From contig CAIVAU010000066.1 in the NCBI GenBank assembly GCA_903903925.1, positions 1 to 64,000 on the forward strand: 64,000 bases of DNA, read 5' to 3'. A program made the position numbers and the translations under genes. The DNA comes from an uncultured cyanobacterium. GTDB taxonomy: Bacteria; Cyanobacteriota; Cyanobacteriia; Cyanobacteriales; Nostocaceae. The notes under the pieces were generated by a model. The model was not told the DNA's origin, searched no databases, and was given only the letters and a program-made list of their open reading frames with translations. Of the stretch, positions 26,433-37,350 are shown piece after piece (positions within the stretch are counted from its first letter, which is position 1; every line of letters starts with the position of its first letter).

Positions 26433-27332
26433 GTGTTTAAATTTCTTAACAAACTTGATTATCTGCTCAAAGAAACACTTGTTGGTTTGCAACGTGGTGG
26501 ATGGATGAACTGGGCGGCTGTAAGTACCGTCACGGTGTTATTACTAATTTTAGGCATGAGTCTGCAAAGTTCCTGGCAGTTAGAAAAACTCCTTAACCAA
26601 TTTGGTAGCCAGTTAGAAATATCAGTTTATCTCAAGCCGGATGCGCAAGCCCAAACCATTGAGTCGCTTATAGCGAAAATGCCGGAGGTGGTGCAGATGA
26701 GAACCATCACCAAGGAGCAAGCTTGGACTAAATTAGTTCAAGAACTGAGAATTTCTGATATTGAGGGCGCTACGGAGGAACTAGGTGATAATCCGCTAGT
26801 GGATGAGATCAAGGTGAAGGCTCGCAACTCTTCTGTTGTACCTAGTTTAGCAACGCAACTGGCTAAGTTGCATCTTGTTGATACAGTACAGTATATCGAT
26901 GAAGCGGTCAAACGTATTGCCCAGTTACATCAAGGTTTAAACAGGGTTTCCCTCACAATTACGATTATCTTGACGTTAACCGCAATCTCTGTCACCGCAA
27001 CCACTATTCGTCTCATTGTTATAGCGCGACGCCAGGAAATTGAAATTATGCAACTTCTGGGCGCAACTTCAGCCTGGATTCACCTACCGTTTATTTTACA
27101 AGGAATTGCTTTTGGCGTGGCTGGAGGTGCGATCGCTGTATTATTCATGACTCTGATTCAACAGTTTCTAAGTAAGTTGCTAGTTAACCAACCCGAATTT
27201 ATCCAATTTCTCACCAATGGTTTGCAACTCACTACAGCACAAACTTTGCTATTGCCCCTGATTCTCCTGAGTTGTGGTGCAATGGTAGGATTGTTAGGGA
27301 GTTTATTTGCTGTGCGGCGATTTGCTAAATAA
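26433..27332 (+). CDS. ftsX: FtsX-like cell-division permease
   Basis: This 299-residue FtsX has one N-terminal transmembrane helix (AAVSTVTVLLLILGMSLQ), an extracytoplasmic loop with LEISVYLKPDA, and three C-terminal helices of the FtsX/MacB permease domain. With FtsE it links Z-ring state to peptidoglycan hydrolysis. The start is GTG. No ftsE is adjacent, which is usual in cyanobacteria. Confidence 0.88.
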   Translation: MFKFLNKLDYLLKETLVGLQRGGWMNWAAVSTVTVLLLILGMSLQSSWQLEKLLNQFGSQLEISVYLKPDAQAQTIESLIAKMPEVVQMRTITKEQAWTKLVQELRISDIEGATEELGDNPLVDEIKVKARNSSVVPSLATQLAKLHLVDTVQYIDEAVKRIAQLHQGLNRVSLTITIILTLTAISVTATTIRLIVIARRQEIEIMQLLGATSAWIHLPFILQGIAFGVAGGAIAVLFMTLIQQFLSKLLVNQPEFIQFLTNGLQLTTAQTLLLPLILLSCGAMVGLLGSLFAVRRFAK

Positions 27333-27428
27333 GAATTAAAAACCGCAGATGGACGATATCTGGGTAGTATGTTCTAGGTATACCGTACTGGAGATTAAGA
27401 CGACCGCAAACCATTGCCAAGACCACTG

Positions 27429-27581
27429 TTAAAACGCTACGATTTTCTCTTGATCTCCTACTGGTGGGGGCATTTGGATAATATCTCCATCGTGTAATTC
27501 GTAACGGATGTTTTCTGGCTGTTCTTCTAAAAACCTTAAGAATTCTTCAAATGTGAACAGCTTTTGTAGTGATTGAGTCAT
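27429..27581 (-). pseudogene. Uma2-family nuclease, N-terminal fragment
   Basis: About 50 residues, starting MTQSLQKLFTFEEFLRFLEE, then IRYELHDGDIIQMPPP: the first part of the Uma2 (DUF820) PD-(D/E)XK family. Members are usually about 190 residues and keep the nuclease core further on; here the frame stops after QEKIVAF. A truncated remnant. Confidence 0.65.
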
Positions 27582-27660
27582 TGTTTTCTCGAGGAATAGG
27601 GAGTGGGGAATGGGGAATAGTATTTTTGACAACTAACAACTAACAACTAACAAAATTACT

Positions 27661-28491
27661 ATGACATCACAATGGGAAGCTTTGCTGAAAAATATTGGTG
27701 AATGGCAAGGTTCATTTACCAGGTTTTCGCCTCAAGGTGAATTTTTGGAAGAGATCAAGAGTACTGTTTCTTTAGAAGGGTTGAATAATAACCAGACAAT
27801 TCGCCAGATTGTTCGTTTAGGGGAAAATGAAAGGGTTTTAGAATATAGTTCTCTGGGAAAGGGTGTACTATTTTTTGAAAATGGAGCATTTTCTCAAGGT
27901 TCGATTCAGCTAGGTCCATTTTCTGAATTTGGCGCTGAACTCGGTTTAATTGATGAAAATCGCCGCTTACGCTTGGTGCAAATGTTTGATCAAAATGGTC
28001 AACTAGATAAACTTACTTTAATTCGAGAACATCTTGCTGGAACTCAACCACAACAACGCTCACCCTTAACAGTAAATGATTTACTTGGAGAATGGCTTGG
28101 GGAAGCAGTAACGATTTATCCAGACTGGCGCACTCCGGACAGTTACCCAGTAAAGATGCAATTACAACTTCATGATAATGCTGAGTACATAACACAAAGT
28201 CTGACCTTTGGTGAGCGCACAATTACCTCGACTGCTACAATTAAAGGCTCTATTATCTCTTTTGACCAAAATCCTCAAAACCAGGTGCAAGTCTTGCTAC
28301 TACCTGATGGTGTTTCTGCCACTTGTCCACCTAAGGTACAATTACGTCAACCTTTATTTCTTGAGGTAGGTTGGTTACTCCAACCCAATTTGCGCCACCG
28401 ATTGATTCGCAGCTACAATGATAAAGGGGAGTGGATAAGTCTTACGCTGGTGGTAGAACGCCGAGTCAGCATTCCAACATCAGCAGTCTGA
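27661..28491 (+). CDS. DUF3598 (lipocalin-like) protein
   Basis: A 276-residue protein matching the cyanobacterial DUF3598 pattern: WEALLKNIGEWQGSFTRFSP at the start, YSSLGKGVLFFENGAFSQGS in the middle, and a second half beginning LLGEWLGEAVTIYPDW. It looks like two lipocalin-like beta-barrels in tandem. Related barrels attach bilins or act in phycobilisome biology, but no bilin lyase assignment can be made. No signal peptide. Confidence 0.75.
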   Translation: MTSQWEALLKNIGEWQGSFTRFSPQGEFLEEIKSTVSLEGLNNNQTIRQIVRLGENERVLEYSSLGKGVLFFENGAFSQGSIQLGPFSEFGAELGLIDENRRLRLVQMFDQNGQLDKLTLIREHLAGTQPQQRSPLTVNDLLGEWLGEAVTIYPDWRTPDSYPVKMQLQLHDNAEYITQSLTFGERTITSTATIKGSIISFDQNPQNQVQVLLLPDGVSATCPPKVQLRQPLFLEVGWLLQPNLRHRLIRSYNDKGEWISLTLVVERRVSIPTSAV

Positions 28492-28560
28492 GAGTGCTAA
28501 AGCGCTCACTACGAACTTTTACATTTCGTTACATAGTTGTAAATTTTCCCGCTTACATGC

Positions 28561-29136
28561 TTAAACTAGGGAATAGTGGTGTTGCAAGGCTTGAAGGAGT
28601 AGGGGTTGATACTGTCGATCGCTCACCTGATAAGCACCAAACCTTTCTAAATGGGGATTCATCATTTGGGCATCAAATAGGACGAATTGTCGTTCCCGCA
28701 GTCTTTCTACCAATTTCACCATCGCTACCTTTGAACCTTCAGGAATGCGGTAGAACATTGACTCCCCAATGAAAGCGCCCCCAATGACAATTCCTAAAAT
28801 CCCTCCAGCGAGTTCGTCGCCTTGCCAAGTTTCAAAGCTATATGCCCAACCTGTTTGGTAAAGTTCCCAGTAAATCTCTTTTAACTGTGGTGAAATCCAA
28901 GTCGTTTCTCGATTAGCACACCCAGCGACTACAGCTTCAAAATCGCGGTTAATCGCTACAGTAAAACGCTCTTGGTTGAGAACACGTTGCAAGGACTTGG
29001 GGTAGCGAAATCGCTCATCTAAGGGAATAAGAGTGCGATCGCGACTGCTATACCACTCCAATACATCATTCTCATCAGCCATGAGAAAATATCCTTGGGC
29101 ATAACCTTTAATAATAGTAGCAATGTCATAGTTCAT
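28561..29136 (-). CDS. aat: Leucyl/phenylalanyl-tRNA-protein transferase
   Basis: This 191-residue Aat transfers Leu or Phe to N-terminal Arg or Lys, marking proteins for ClpS/ClpAP-type N-degron proteolysis. Conserved blocks: GYFLMADE near the start, EYWSSRDR-like [23 protein letters not shown]-like [33 protein letters not shown], and [15 protein letters not shown]. It is shorter than E. coli Aat (234) but normal for cyanobacteria. The start at MNYDIAT is chosen. Confidence 0.92.
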   Translation of the reverse strand: MNYDIATIIKGYAQGYFLMADENDVLEWYSSRDRTLIPLDERFRYPKSLQRVLNQERFTVAINRDFEAVVAGCANRETTWISPQLKEIYWELYQTGWAYSFETWQGDELAGGILGIVIGGAFIGESMFYRIPEGSKVAMVKLVERLRERQFVLFDAQMMNPHLERFGAYQVSDRQYQPLLLQALQHHYSLV

Positions 29137-29214
29137 AAAAATATGTTTGTTAACTATCAACGGTTAACCATCAACAGTCAGTGTTTTGACAACAAGTTAT
29201 TTATAAGCGCGAAC

Positions 29215-29544
29215 ATGACCGAACCAATTCCATCCATCATCCTGCCACCGCCCAGAAATCCCAACCTTGAGGGAGAATGGTTACAACAGTGCTTGCAGCG
29301 ATGGCTAGATGAAGAATTTATTCCGGAAGCCGTCAATCAGAAGATTGCTACACGTGCAGCACAAATTTTTGTCAGACAACGAATGGAAGGAGAAAACGAC
29401 TTAGGTTCTCTGGTAATTGCCATTGTCACAGAAATGCAGTCGTTTGATTTTTCTAGAAGTTTTTACGGAGAGTTTGCGATCGCCAACGCCGTCAGCGATC
29501 TACTCTTAGAAAGTCTGGGAATTGATCGATGTTGTGGAGAATAA
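29215..29544 (+). CDS. Hypothetical cyanobacterial protein
   Basis: A 109-residue protein, MTEPIPSIILPPPRNPNLEG onward, with WLQQCLQRWLDEEFIPEAVN and RAAQIFVRQRMEGENDLGSL. It is helical, with no signal or membrane segment. An upstream extension is open, but the ATG at 29215 begins the coding-like sequence. I do not recognise a named domain. Divergent from aat. Confidence 0.6.
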   Translation: MTEPIPSIILPPPRNPNLEGEWLQQCLQRWLDEEFIPEAVNQKIATRAAQIFVRQRMEGENDLGSLVIAIVTEMQSFDFSRSFYGEFAIANAVSDLLLESLGIDRCCGE

Positions 29545-29609
29545 TTTTTGTTAGTTGTTAGTTGTTAGGTTTCAAAAATTTCTACTAACTACTAACCACT
29601 AACTACTAA

Positions 29610-29912
29610 CTACCAGCTAGACTTAACCACTCCAGGTAAAAGACCCTCGTGTGCCCATTCCCGTAGGACATTCCGAGAAAGTCCAAAGTCGCGGTAAACT
29701 CCTCTAGGACGACCAGTAAGCCAGCAACGGTTACGGCGGCGGGTGGGAGCACTATTGCGAGGGAGTTGTTGAATTTCCCGATGAATCTCCAGTTTGTCTA
29801 GAGGAGATTCAGCTTGTCTAAATTCTTCCAGCAACGCTTCCCGCTTGTCAGCATACTTTTCAACCATTCTGGCGCGTTTTTTTTCGCGCTCAATCATACT
29901 CTTTTTTGCCAT
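29610..29912 (-). CDS. rpsN: 30S ribosomal protein S14
   Basis: A 100-residue S14 of the zinc-less type ([20 protein letters not shown] at the start; [37 protein letters not shown]). Only one Cys remains near the usual CxxC positions, as in plastid and cyanobacterial S14. The start at MAKKS is chosen over an upstream ATG. It stands apart from the main ribosomal operon, as in other cyanobacteria. Confidence 0.95.
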   Translation of the reverse strand: MAKKSMIEREKKRARMVEKYADKREALLEEFRQAESPLDKLEIHREIQQLPRNSAPTRRRNRCWLTGRPRGVYRDFGLSRNVLREWAHEGLLPGVVKSSW

Positions 29913-29996
29913 AAAGTCCCTAACTTTTTCAGACAGCACTTTCCATCTTATACAATATAGCGCCTATGGCGTTAGAACTCAGAAGATCTCCATATT

Positions 29997-30650
29997 CTAA
30001 CTCCCCATTCCCGAAGGGCAAAGATTAGCAAGTTGACAGCTAACGCAGGCAGGAGATCGCGCCTTACAAACGGCACGACCGTGATAGATCAGTCTAATAG
30101 ACCAATTTTCCCAATCAGGCTGAGGTAACAGACGCATCAAATCTTGTTCAATGCGAATAGGGTCTGAGTGTTCAGTTAAGCCTAAGCGTTGGCTGAGGCG
30201 CTTGACGTGGGTGTCAACTGTTACCCCAGCATTAATTCCATAAGCATGAGCTAAGACTACATTTGCTGTCTTTCGTGCTACACCTGGAAGTTGCAATAGC
30301 TGTTCCATCTGCTTTGGAACTTCGCCACCAAACTCTGTAACAATCATCGCGCAGGCGGATTTGATATTCTTCGCCTTATTGCGATAAAATCCAGTCGAAC
30401 GCACCAAGTTTTCTAACTCTGCCAAATCAGCATTTGCTAAACCAACGGCATCTGGGAATTGACTAAATAAGGTTGGCGTAACTTTATTTACCCGCTCATC
30501 AGTACATTGGGCAGACAAAATAGTTGCCACCAGTAGTTGCACTGGTGTTAAGTAAGTCAAAGAGCAAGTAGCATCTGGATAAAGATGCTGAAGGCGGACT
30601 AGAATTTCTAGCGCCCGTTGCTTTTCAGATGACCATGGGCGGGTACTCAT
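29997..30650 (-). CDS. nth: Endonuclease III
   Basis: A 217-residue base-excision DNA glycosylase/AP lyase. The HhH motif is LPGVARKTANVVLAHAYG with the catalytic Lys in ARKTA. The conserved Asp is in VTVDTHVKRL. The 4Fe-4S cluster is C-x6-C-x2-C-x5-C near the C-terminus (CKARSPACVSC onward). It starts at the ATG overlapping the rseP stop (TGATG), so the two are coupled. Confidence 0.95.
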   Translation of the reverse strand: MSTRPWSSEKQRALEILVRLQHLYPDATCSLTYLTPVQLLVATILSAQCTDERVNKVTPTLFSQFPDAVGLANADLAELENLVRSTGFYRNKAKNIKSACAMIVTEFGGEVPKQMEQLLQLPGVARKTANVVLAHAYGINAGVTVDTHVKRLSQRLGLTEHSDPIRIEQDLMRLLPQPDWENWSIRLIYHGRAVCKARSPACVSCQLANLCPSGMGS

Positions 30651-31738
30651 CACTGGAATAACTTTTGCACCCACTCCAACTGGGTAGTCTCTTTCAGGAT
30701 GAGAAAAATGCCTAGTCCCAAAAGTAGCATCAAACCGGTTTGCATCACACCGTCTTGAATGCGAGTGGGCAAAGGCTTACCACGTAAACCTTCTATGAGC
30801 AGAAAAGCCAGTTGTCCCCCATCTAAAGCTGGTAAAGGCAAAATATTGATCACAGCCAAGTTAATGCTAATAAGAGCAGCAAAGAAGAACAAATTGCCCG
30901 CATCGTTCTTGGCAATATTGGCACCAATTTCTACAATTTTGACTGGTCCAGCGACTTGACCTGCTGTTTCACCAAAGTTAGTGATGAGTTGCTTAAAGCC
31001 TAGAAATGTCGTTGAGACAATCTGCTGAAATTCAGTAGCGCCGACCTGTAAGGCTTCTACTGGATTCTTCACATGATGACGCACTACTTTGCCGTTGAAA
31101 GCGAGTCCGATGCCAATACTACCCTCACCGTTGGATTTAGTTTCTGGAACTACAGTCAAAGATAGCTTTTGGTCGCCACGGGCAACTTTCAGTGTAATTG
31201 GCTGACCAGGACTCGTTTTAATGATTTCCTTTAAAGCGTCCCTCTCTTGCAGCGATGTTCCAAATTCTCGTTGATTAGCTGCTAGGATCACATCCCCTGG
31301 CTTAATTCCTGCTTTTGCTGCGACAGAACTCACCTCTGGGGCAAGCTGTTGGATTAAAACTCCTGGTTGGGTTGCTTGCGGTACGCCAACAAAGCCGACT
31401 TGCGCCACTAAGAGAAAGTAGGCAAATATTAAATTTGCTATGACTCCAGCACTGATGACGATCGCCCGATCCAGTATTGGTCGGTTACGCAGCAGATTGG
31501 GATCTTCAGGTGGAATAGTACTATCCGGGTCATCATCTGGAAAGCCCACATAACCGCCCAAAGGAAAAGCGCGGATAGCGTATTCAGTTAGCGATCCTTG
31601 GTACTTCCAAATAACCGGACCAAAACCCAGAGAAAAGCGGTTAACGTAAATACCTTGAGACCTTGCTGCAATGAAATGTCCTAGCTCGTGGACTAGGATC
31701 AGAACAGCCAAAACTGCGATCGCCGCTAAAACTGACAT
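30650..31738 (-). CDS. rseP: Site-2 protease RseP
   Basis: This 362-residue intramembrane zinc metalloprotease has HELGHF near residue 17, a PDZ domain (about residues 120-200, PGVLIQQLAPEVSSVAAKAG), and the third zinc ligand in NILPLPALDGGQLAF. It cuts transmembrane anti-sigma factors or leftover signal peptides. First of rseP-nth. Confidence 0.95.
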   Translation of the reverse strand: MSVLAAIAVLAVLILVHELGHFIAARSQGIYVNRFSLGFGPVIWKYQGSLTEYAIRAFPLGGYVGFPDDDPDSTIPPEDPNLLRNRPILDRAIVISAGVIANLIFAYFLLVAQVGFVGVPQATQPGVLIQQLAPEVSSVAAKAGIKPGDVILAANQREFGTSLQERDALKEIIKTSPGQPITLKVARGDQKLSLTVVPETKSNGEGSIGIGLAFNGKVVRHHVKNPVEALQVGATEFQQIVSTTFLGFKQLITNFGETAGQVAGPVKIVEIGANIAKNDAGNLFFFAALISINLAVINILPLPALDGGQLAFLLIEGLRGKPLPTRIQDGVMQTGLMLLLGLGIFLILKETTQLEWVQKLFQ

Positions 31739-31857
31739 AGAGAAAATTAGTGAACTTATTGATCTCTATTTTAAATTTGTGTAACGCTATTGTACTGAAC
31801 TCAACGGCATATTTTGGAAAGTGGAACCAGAAGTTCCTCCACCCACACGAGAGTTAA

Positions 31858-33657
<1,800 letters not shown>

Positions 33658-34224
33658 CTAGGGTTTAGTGATGCGATTGAGTAACCAGATCGACCCTACA
33701 AGACCTGCAAAGTGAGCTAAAACTGTGTTGGTGTTTGCTTGGACAACAAAAATATCTAAGGATTGGATAACTCGACTAGGGTCAACTTGGGTGTAAACTC
33801 CAGCACCAAATTGTGGCATAGTCAGCGACTTTGATAACAGAGTCCCAACGATCGCTTCTGCCCCCATAAGAGTCAAAAGCATTCCTACCAAATTGACGAT
33901 CAGTCCAAAACGCACGACTTGAATCGTTTCAATTTTGCGAGGGCGGTTGCTGGGATTGGAAGACTCTAGTTGCTTGCCAAGCCTAGTGTAACGGAAAGCT
34001 AGATAAATGCTCACACCTAAGGCAATGAGCCCAGAGAGTGCTAAAAACACACCAAACCCAGTTCCCGGATTATTGCTACTGGTGTTCCCAGTTCTCTGGC
34101 TGAGGATGGCGAACAGCAAAATCCCCCCAGAAACGACACCTAGCACTAACTGAGTCCAGAAGCTAACCCAACCTGTAAGGCGAAACATTTGGGCAATAGC
34201 CCGAAGTGGAGAGGAATCTGACAT
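33658..34224 (-). CDS. DUF3611 membrane protein
   Basis: A 188-residue protein with four hydrophobic segments (about residues 15-40, 52-75, 105-130, 160-183), in the DUF3611 pattern: LRAIAQMFRLTGWVSFWTQL, YLAFRYTRLGKQL, and ALL-type LMGAEAIVGTLLSKSL. The family is shared by cyanobacteria and plastids, with unknown function. The start at MSDSSPLRAI is preferred. Confidence 0.8.
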   Translation of the reverse strand: MSDSSPLRAIAQMFRLTGWVSFWTQLVLGVVSGGILLFAILSQRTGNTSSNNPGTGFGVFLALSGLIALGVSIYLAFRYTRLGKQLESSNPSNRPRKIETIQVVRFGLIVNLVGMLLTLMGAEAIVGTLLSKSLTMPQFGAGVYTQVDPSRVIQSLDIFVVQANTNTVLAHFAGLVGSIWLLNRITKP

Positions 34225-34824
34225 ACTGATCACCAATGTGCTGGGTGTTTGATAAATTTAATATCACACTTCTCGTATAGTAAAAAAATCTATCAATTTC
34301 AGAAATTCAGTATAAAAGGTAAATTTTGCTGTGTCGGCTATTTGTCAGTCTCTGAATTAGATGTATCTGTAGGCTTGAACTTGAAGATTGTGCAATGGGA
34401 TAATCACTGTCTCACAAAGTGTTTATTAAGTTTTGCTCAAAAAGCTGCATTTTACCCTTAGAATTGCTTAGGCGTAATTTCACGCTTAAGCAGTTCCCAC
34501 ACACTCGGCATCACTTAACACAAGGATGACGGCATCGCTGCTGTCCATTCGCTCCTCACTACACTGTCTAAAACTTCGGTAGGGGGTGCACTTTTTTGTA
34601 TGCCTAAAACTGGCGCGTACATGAGTGAGTTTCTGGTGCGGAGTTATCCGCTGCTTAAAACTCGCGTCCCCATGACTAACAAGCGTGTACCGTGTTTAAT
34701 TTTTGCGCTTTGATCATCTAGCCTCAGTAGCGTTATATACTTAGGCATTGTGGTGCAGCAGTATATACTCGTAACGAGAATTATAGGCTCAACCTTCAGG
34801 CATATTTTTAGCCATTCACCAACC
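34225..34824. other. Intergenic region with hairpin
   Basis: 600 bases between divergent DUF3611 and PadR genes. It contains a 15-bp-arm hairpin at 34461-34496 (GAATTGCTTAGGCGT against ACGCTTAAGCAGTTC, 13 of 15 pairs) without a T-run. No gene seen. Confidence 0.45.
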
Positions 34825-35172
34825 ATGAAACTTGAGGATATATATAAATTCTTTGAAAATCCTCCGCCAACTTACCTTTGTCAGGAACTAGCAGTTTGTT
34901 ATATATTGTATGTTTTACTACAAGGGGAATCTTACGGAACTGAGTTGATTCAAAGACTGGAAACTGAATATCCAACCTATCGACTGTCAGATACCGTGCT
35001 TTACAGTGCGATTAAATTTCTTGAAGACGAAAGGGCAATCACTGGGTATTGGAAAAAACTTGAAGGACGTGGACGTCCGCGTCGGATGTACCAAGTCTCT
35101 CCGGAGTGGCAAGCTCAATCGCAAGATTTGGCTAGTTTGTGGCAAAAGTACATTAACCAGAGGACAAATTAA
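34825..35172 (+). CDS. PadR-family transcriptional regulator
   Basis: This 115-residue protein starts MKLEDIYKFFENPPPTYLCQ. A winged helix spans about residues 24-90, with ESYGTELIQRLETEYPTYRL, DTVLYSAIKFLEDE and the wing GRGRPRRMYQVS. PadR proteins usually repress membrane-stress or efflux genes and respond to small ligands; this short, cyanobacterium-type member lacks the long C-terminal dimerisation helix. Target unknown. Confidence 0.85.
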   Translation: MKLEDIYKFFENPPPTYLCQELAVCYILYVLLQGESYGTELIQRLETEYPTYRLSDTVLYSAIKFLEDERAITGYWKKLEGRGRPRRMYQVSPEWQAQSQDLASLWQKYINQRTN

Positions 35173-35429
35173 CGAATAACTAATAATGAATAAATCTCCT
35201 CCAGTAAAACATTAAGAGGGTGTAAGGTGTAGGGTGTAGGGAGCGAACCCACACCTCGCATCTGTGGGATTAGAACAGTGACGCCGTATTATAAGAGCGC
35301 TGTGCGTCTTAAGCTTATGTATAAAGTCCATTCGCGCAGCGTCTCTCTTTGGGAGAAGACCTGAGTTTCCCGCATACCGGATTATTCTATAGATTTTTCT
35401 TTCCCAATACCCCACATCCCTTTTTAGTT

Positions 35430-35960
35430 ATGGATACTGCTGTTCTGCCATCCACGTTGCTGCTAACCTTATTACTATCGGTTGGGCTATTTTTCTTTAT
35501 TCGTGCCTCGACCAAAGACCGTATAGAAAAAGCGCAACTGGTTTCCAACTTAGACGAAGCTAGTTTATTGCCTCAATTACAGGAATATTTTCGCCTTCGG
35601 TCCTACCGAGTGGCAGCGGTAGACCCAGGACAAAACCAAGTGACTTTTGAAGGGTTTGTTAGACCTAGCTGGTTTTTAGCTGTGTTTTTGACGCTGTTAG
35701 CGGCTGCTGGGATTCTTTGTTTATCACTGGTTTTATCAATGCTTTTTCCGCACCTAAGCTCAATCTTCCTAGGAATGGTATTGCTCTCGCCTTTAAGTGG
35801 TTTCTTTTACTGGAAAAAAGCTAGAAGGCTTGAGTTAGTGTTGCTCAAAGTAGAAGCCACTCAAAGCGAACAAAACTTCCCAAGTAAAATCACTGTAATT
35901 GCCCATCGAGATGAACTCATGGAGTTACGAAGAGAACTACAGTTAAAGCTTTGCGAATAA
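35430..35960 (+). CDS. Cofactor assembly of complex C subunit B-like (CCB1/DUF3529 family)
   Basis: A 176-residue protein. An N-terminal helix (MDTAVLPSTLLLTLLLSVGL) is followed by RASTKDRIEKAQLVSN, a soluble segment with EYFRLRSYRVAAVDPGQNQV, then two helices (about residues 88-130). The length and pattern fit the CCB1 family, needed in chloroplasts to attach the extra heme of cytochrome b6. I recall the family from memory, so the name is probable rather than certain. The frame is open from 35349, but the ATG at 35430 fits the family. Confidence 0.6.
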   Translation: MDTAVLPSTLLLTLLLSVGLFFFIRASTKDRIEKAQLVSNLDEASLLPQLQEYFRLRSYRVAAVDPGQNQVTFEGFVRPSWFLAVFLTLLAAAGILCLSLVLSMLFPHLSSIFLGMVLLSPLSGFFYWKKARRLELVLLKVEATQSEQNFPSKITVIAHRDELMELRRELQLKLCE

Positions 35961-36754
35961 ACCTTATAGTAATGGATTTTAGATTTTGGATTTATTTTCA
36001 TCTAAAATCCAAAATTTAAAGGCTAAAACTCATTGGCCATCTGCGAGTCTGAAAAACAGAGAACGGGGTGTAGAGGATCAAACAACCTTATGGGGTTCCC
36101 CGCGCCCTATACCCCAACCCCTACGCCCTTATCATCGACTTTTAGGAAAATGAACACGAGAAAGGAGGAAGGAGGAAAAAAGCAAAAGCCATCTTGTATT
36201 GAAAGAGTTTATTTTGCTATCGAGCTGCATATCATTCCCGAACACTAATAATGGTGTACGTAACCCGTAAGTGTTGCTCCGACTGATACTACTAAGGGGC
36301 GACCCCCCTCTGTACAGGAGAGCGAAGCTTTCCATAGTATAGATATATTAGGAGATACCCATGGGGACGGGCGGGTTCACTCTATTTCCACTCCCTTATG
36401 TATCTCATTTACGCTAAAAACAAACCCATTCAGACTAGTGCTACTTTGCTATTTTGCCAAATTGCATGTTGATTCTCGCGCTTGAAGTACTAGTACAACA
36501 CGGCGCATAAATAAACATACGATTTAAACCGACGCAAAAGCCCAGAATACAATTATCAGTGACTTTTGACTTTCGAGGAACGCAAGAGCAGTACTAGCCT
36601 GAAAGGAGTATATTGTCTAATTCACGCTTAATAGCCTCACTGGCAAATTAGCTGTAAACTTAAAAAAAATGTATCTTTTAAATAAACAAGGGCACTTTTG
36701 CCAGTTAATAATTGCCACAAGCCAGACTTAGACTCGATGATAACCATTGATGGT
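35961..36754. other. 794-base region without a gene
   Basis: Low coding potential on both strands. It contains the left copy of a 43-base inverted repeat (36531-36573) and a GGCGCATAA-flanked AT-rich block. I cannot support an RNA gene here. Confidence 0.4.
36531..36573 (+). repeat. Inverted dispersed repeat, left copy
   Basis: GACGCAAAAGCCCAGAATAC, AATTATCAGTGACTTTTGAC, TTT. It matches the complement of 38718-38760 over about 43 bases with few differences. The pair encloses the DUF3155 and histidine kinase genes. Confidence 0.75.
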
Positions 36755-37075
36755 TCAACGAGTGGCAGCCACAGCTACAGCTTCCTGACCTGGAGAATTT
36801 TCTAGTATTCTCAGGCTGGGAAATAAGAAATGATTTTCTTCAACATATTGAGCTCCAAAAAGCCCCTTTTCGGCCCAAAAATAACGGTCTGTAGTATGTT
36901 CGTTTCTCTTTACAAGTAGCAAAGCCGGTGGCGCGATCCGTTCAGCTTGAATGAACTTTCTCGCTGCTGTCACTGGTTTATCCTCGCCGCTTTCGATGCT
37001 ATATTGAGGCACATGTTCCAAAATTCGCCGTCCTTCTTGACGACGACGACTTTTCCTCTTCCGTCTCCTTGCCAA
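36755..37075 (-). CDS. DUF3155-like small basic protein
   Basis: A 106-residue protein. I place the start at TTG (37075), eight bases after a strong GAGGAGG ribosome site, giving MARRRKRKSRRRQEGRRILE as the N-terminus. The frame is also open upstream to an ATG, but those residues overlap the ribosome site and look non-coding. The core EHVPQYSIESGEDKPVTAAR and HTTDRYFWAEKGLFGAQYVE match my memory of the cyanobacterial DUF3155 family. Very basic N-terminus; nucleic-acid binding is possible, function unknown. Confidence 0.65.
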   Translation of the reverse strand: MARRRKRKSRRRQEGRRILEHVPQYSIESGEDKPVTAARKFIQAERIAPPALLLVKRNEHTTDRYFWAEKGLFGAQYVEENHFLFPSLRILENSPGQEAVAVAATR

Positions 37076-37350
37076 CCTATTTTCCTCCTCTTTGAAGCTA
37101 CAGATTGTAGTTATAGCTACAAAATCCGTCGTCATTATAAAAGTTTTAGTTCAAAATATCAACAGTTCTTAATCTTTTGATACAACAACAAAACTTTCAG
37201 TGAACGTAGATAAATCAAAAGTCGTGAAAGATATAATGCCACAGAGCGACCCATTATTTACAAGATTTAGTGAATCTTTGCTAAATTAGGAAAACCAATC
37301 TCTGTTCTTTGTGTTTCCGTCGGTTAGTCATCCTAAGTAAGATCTGAAAA

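Noticed and set aside
36033-36248. 71-codon frame in the 36-kb intergenic region
   Set aside because: Low-complexity Pro/Lys sequence with no ribosome site and no conserved pattern.
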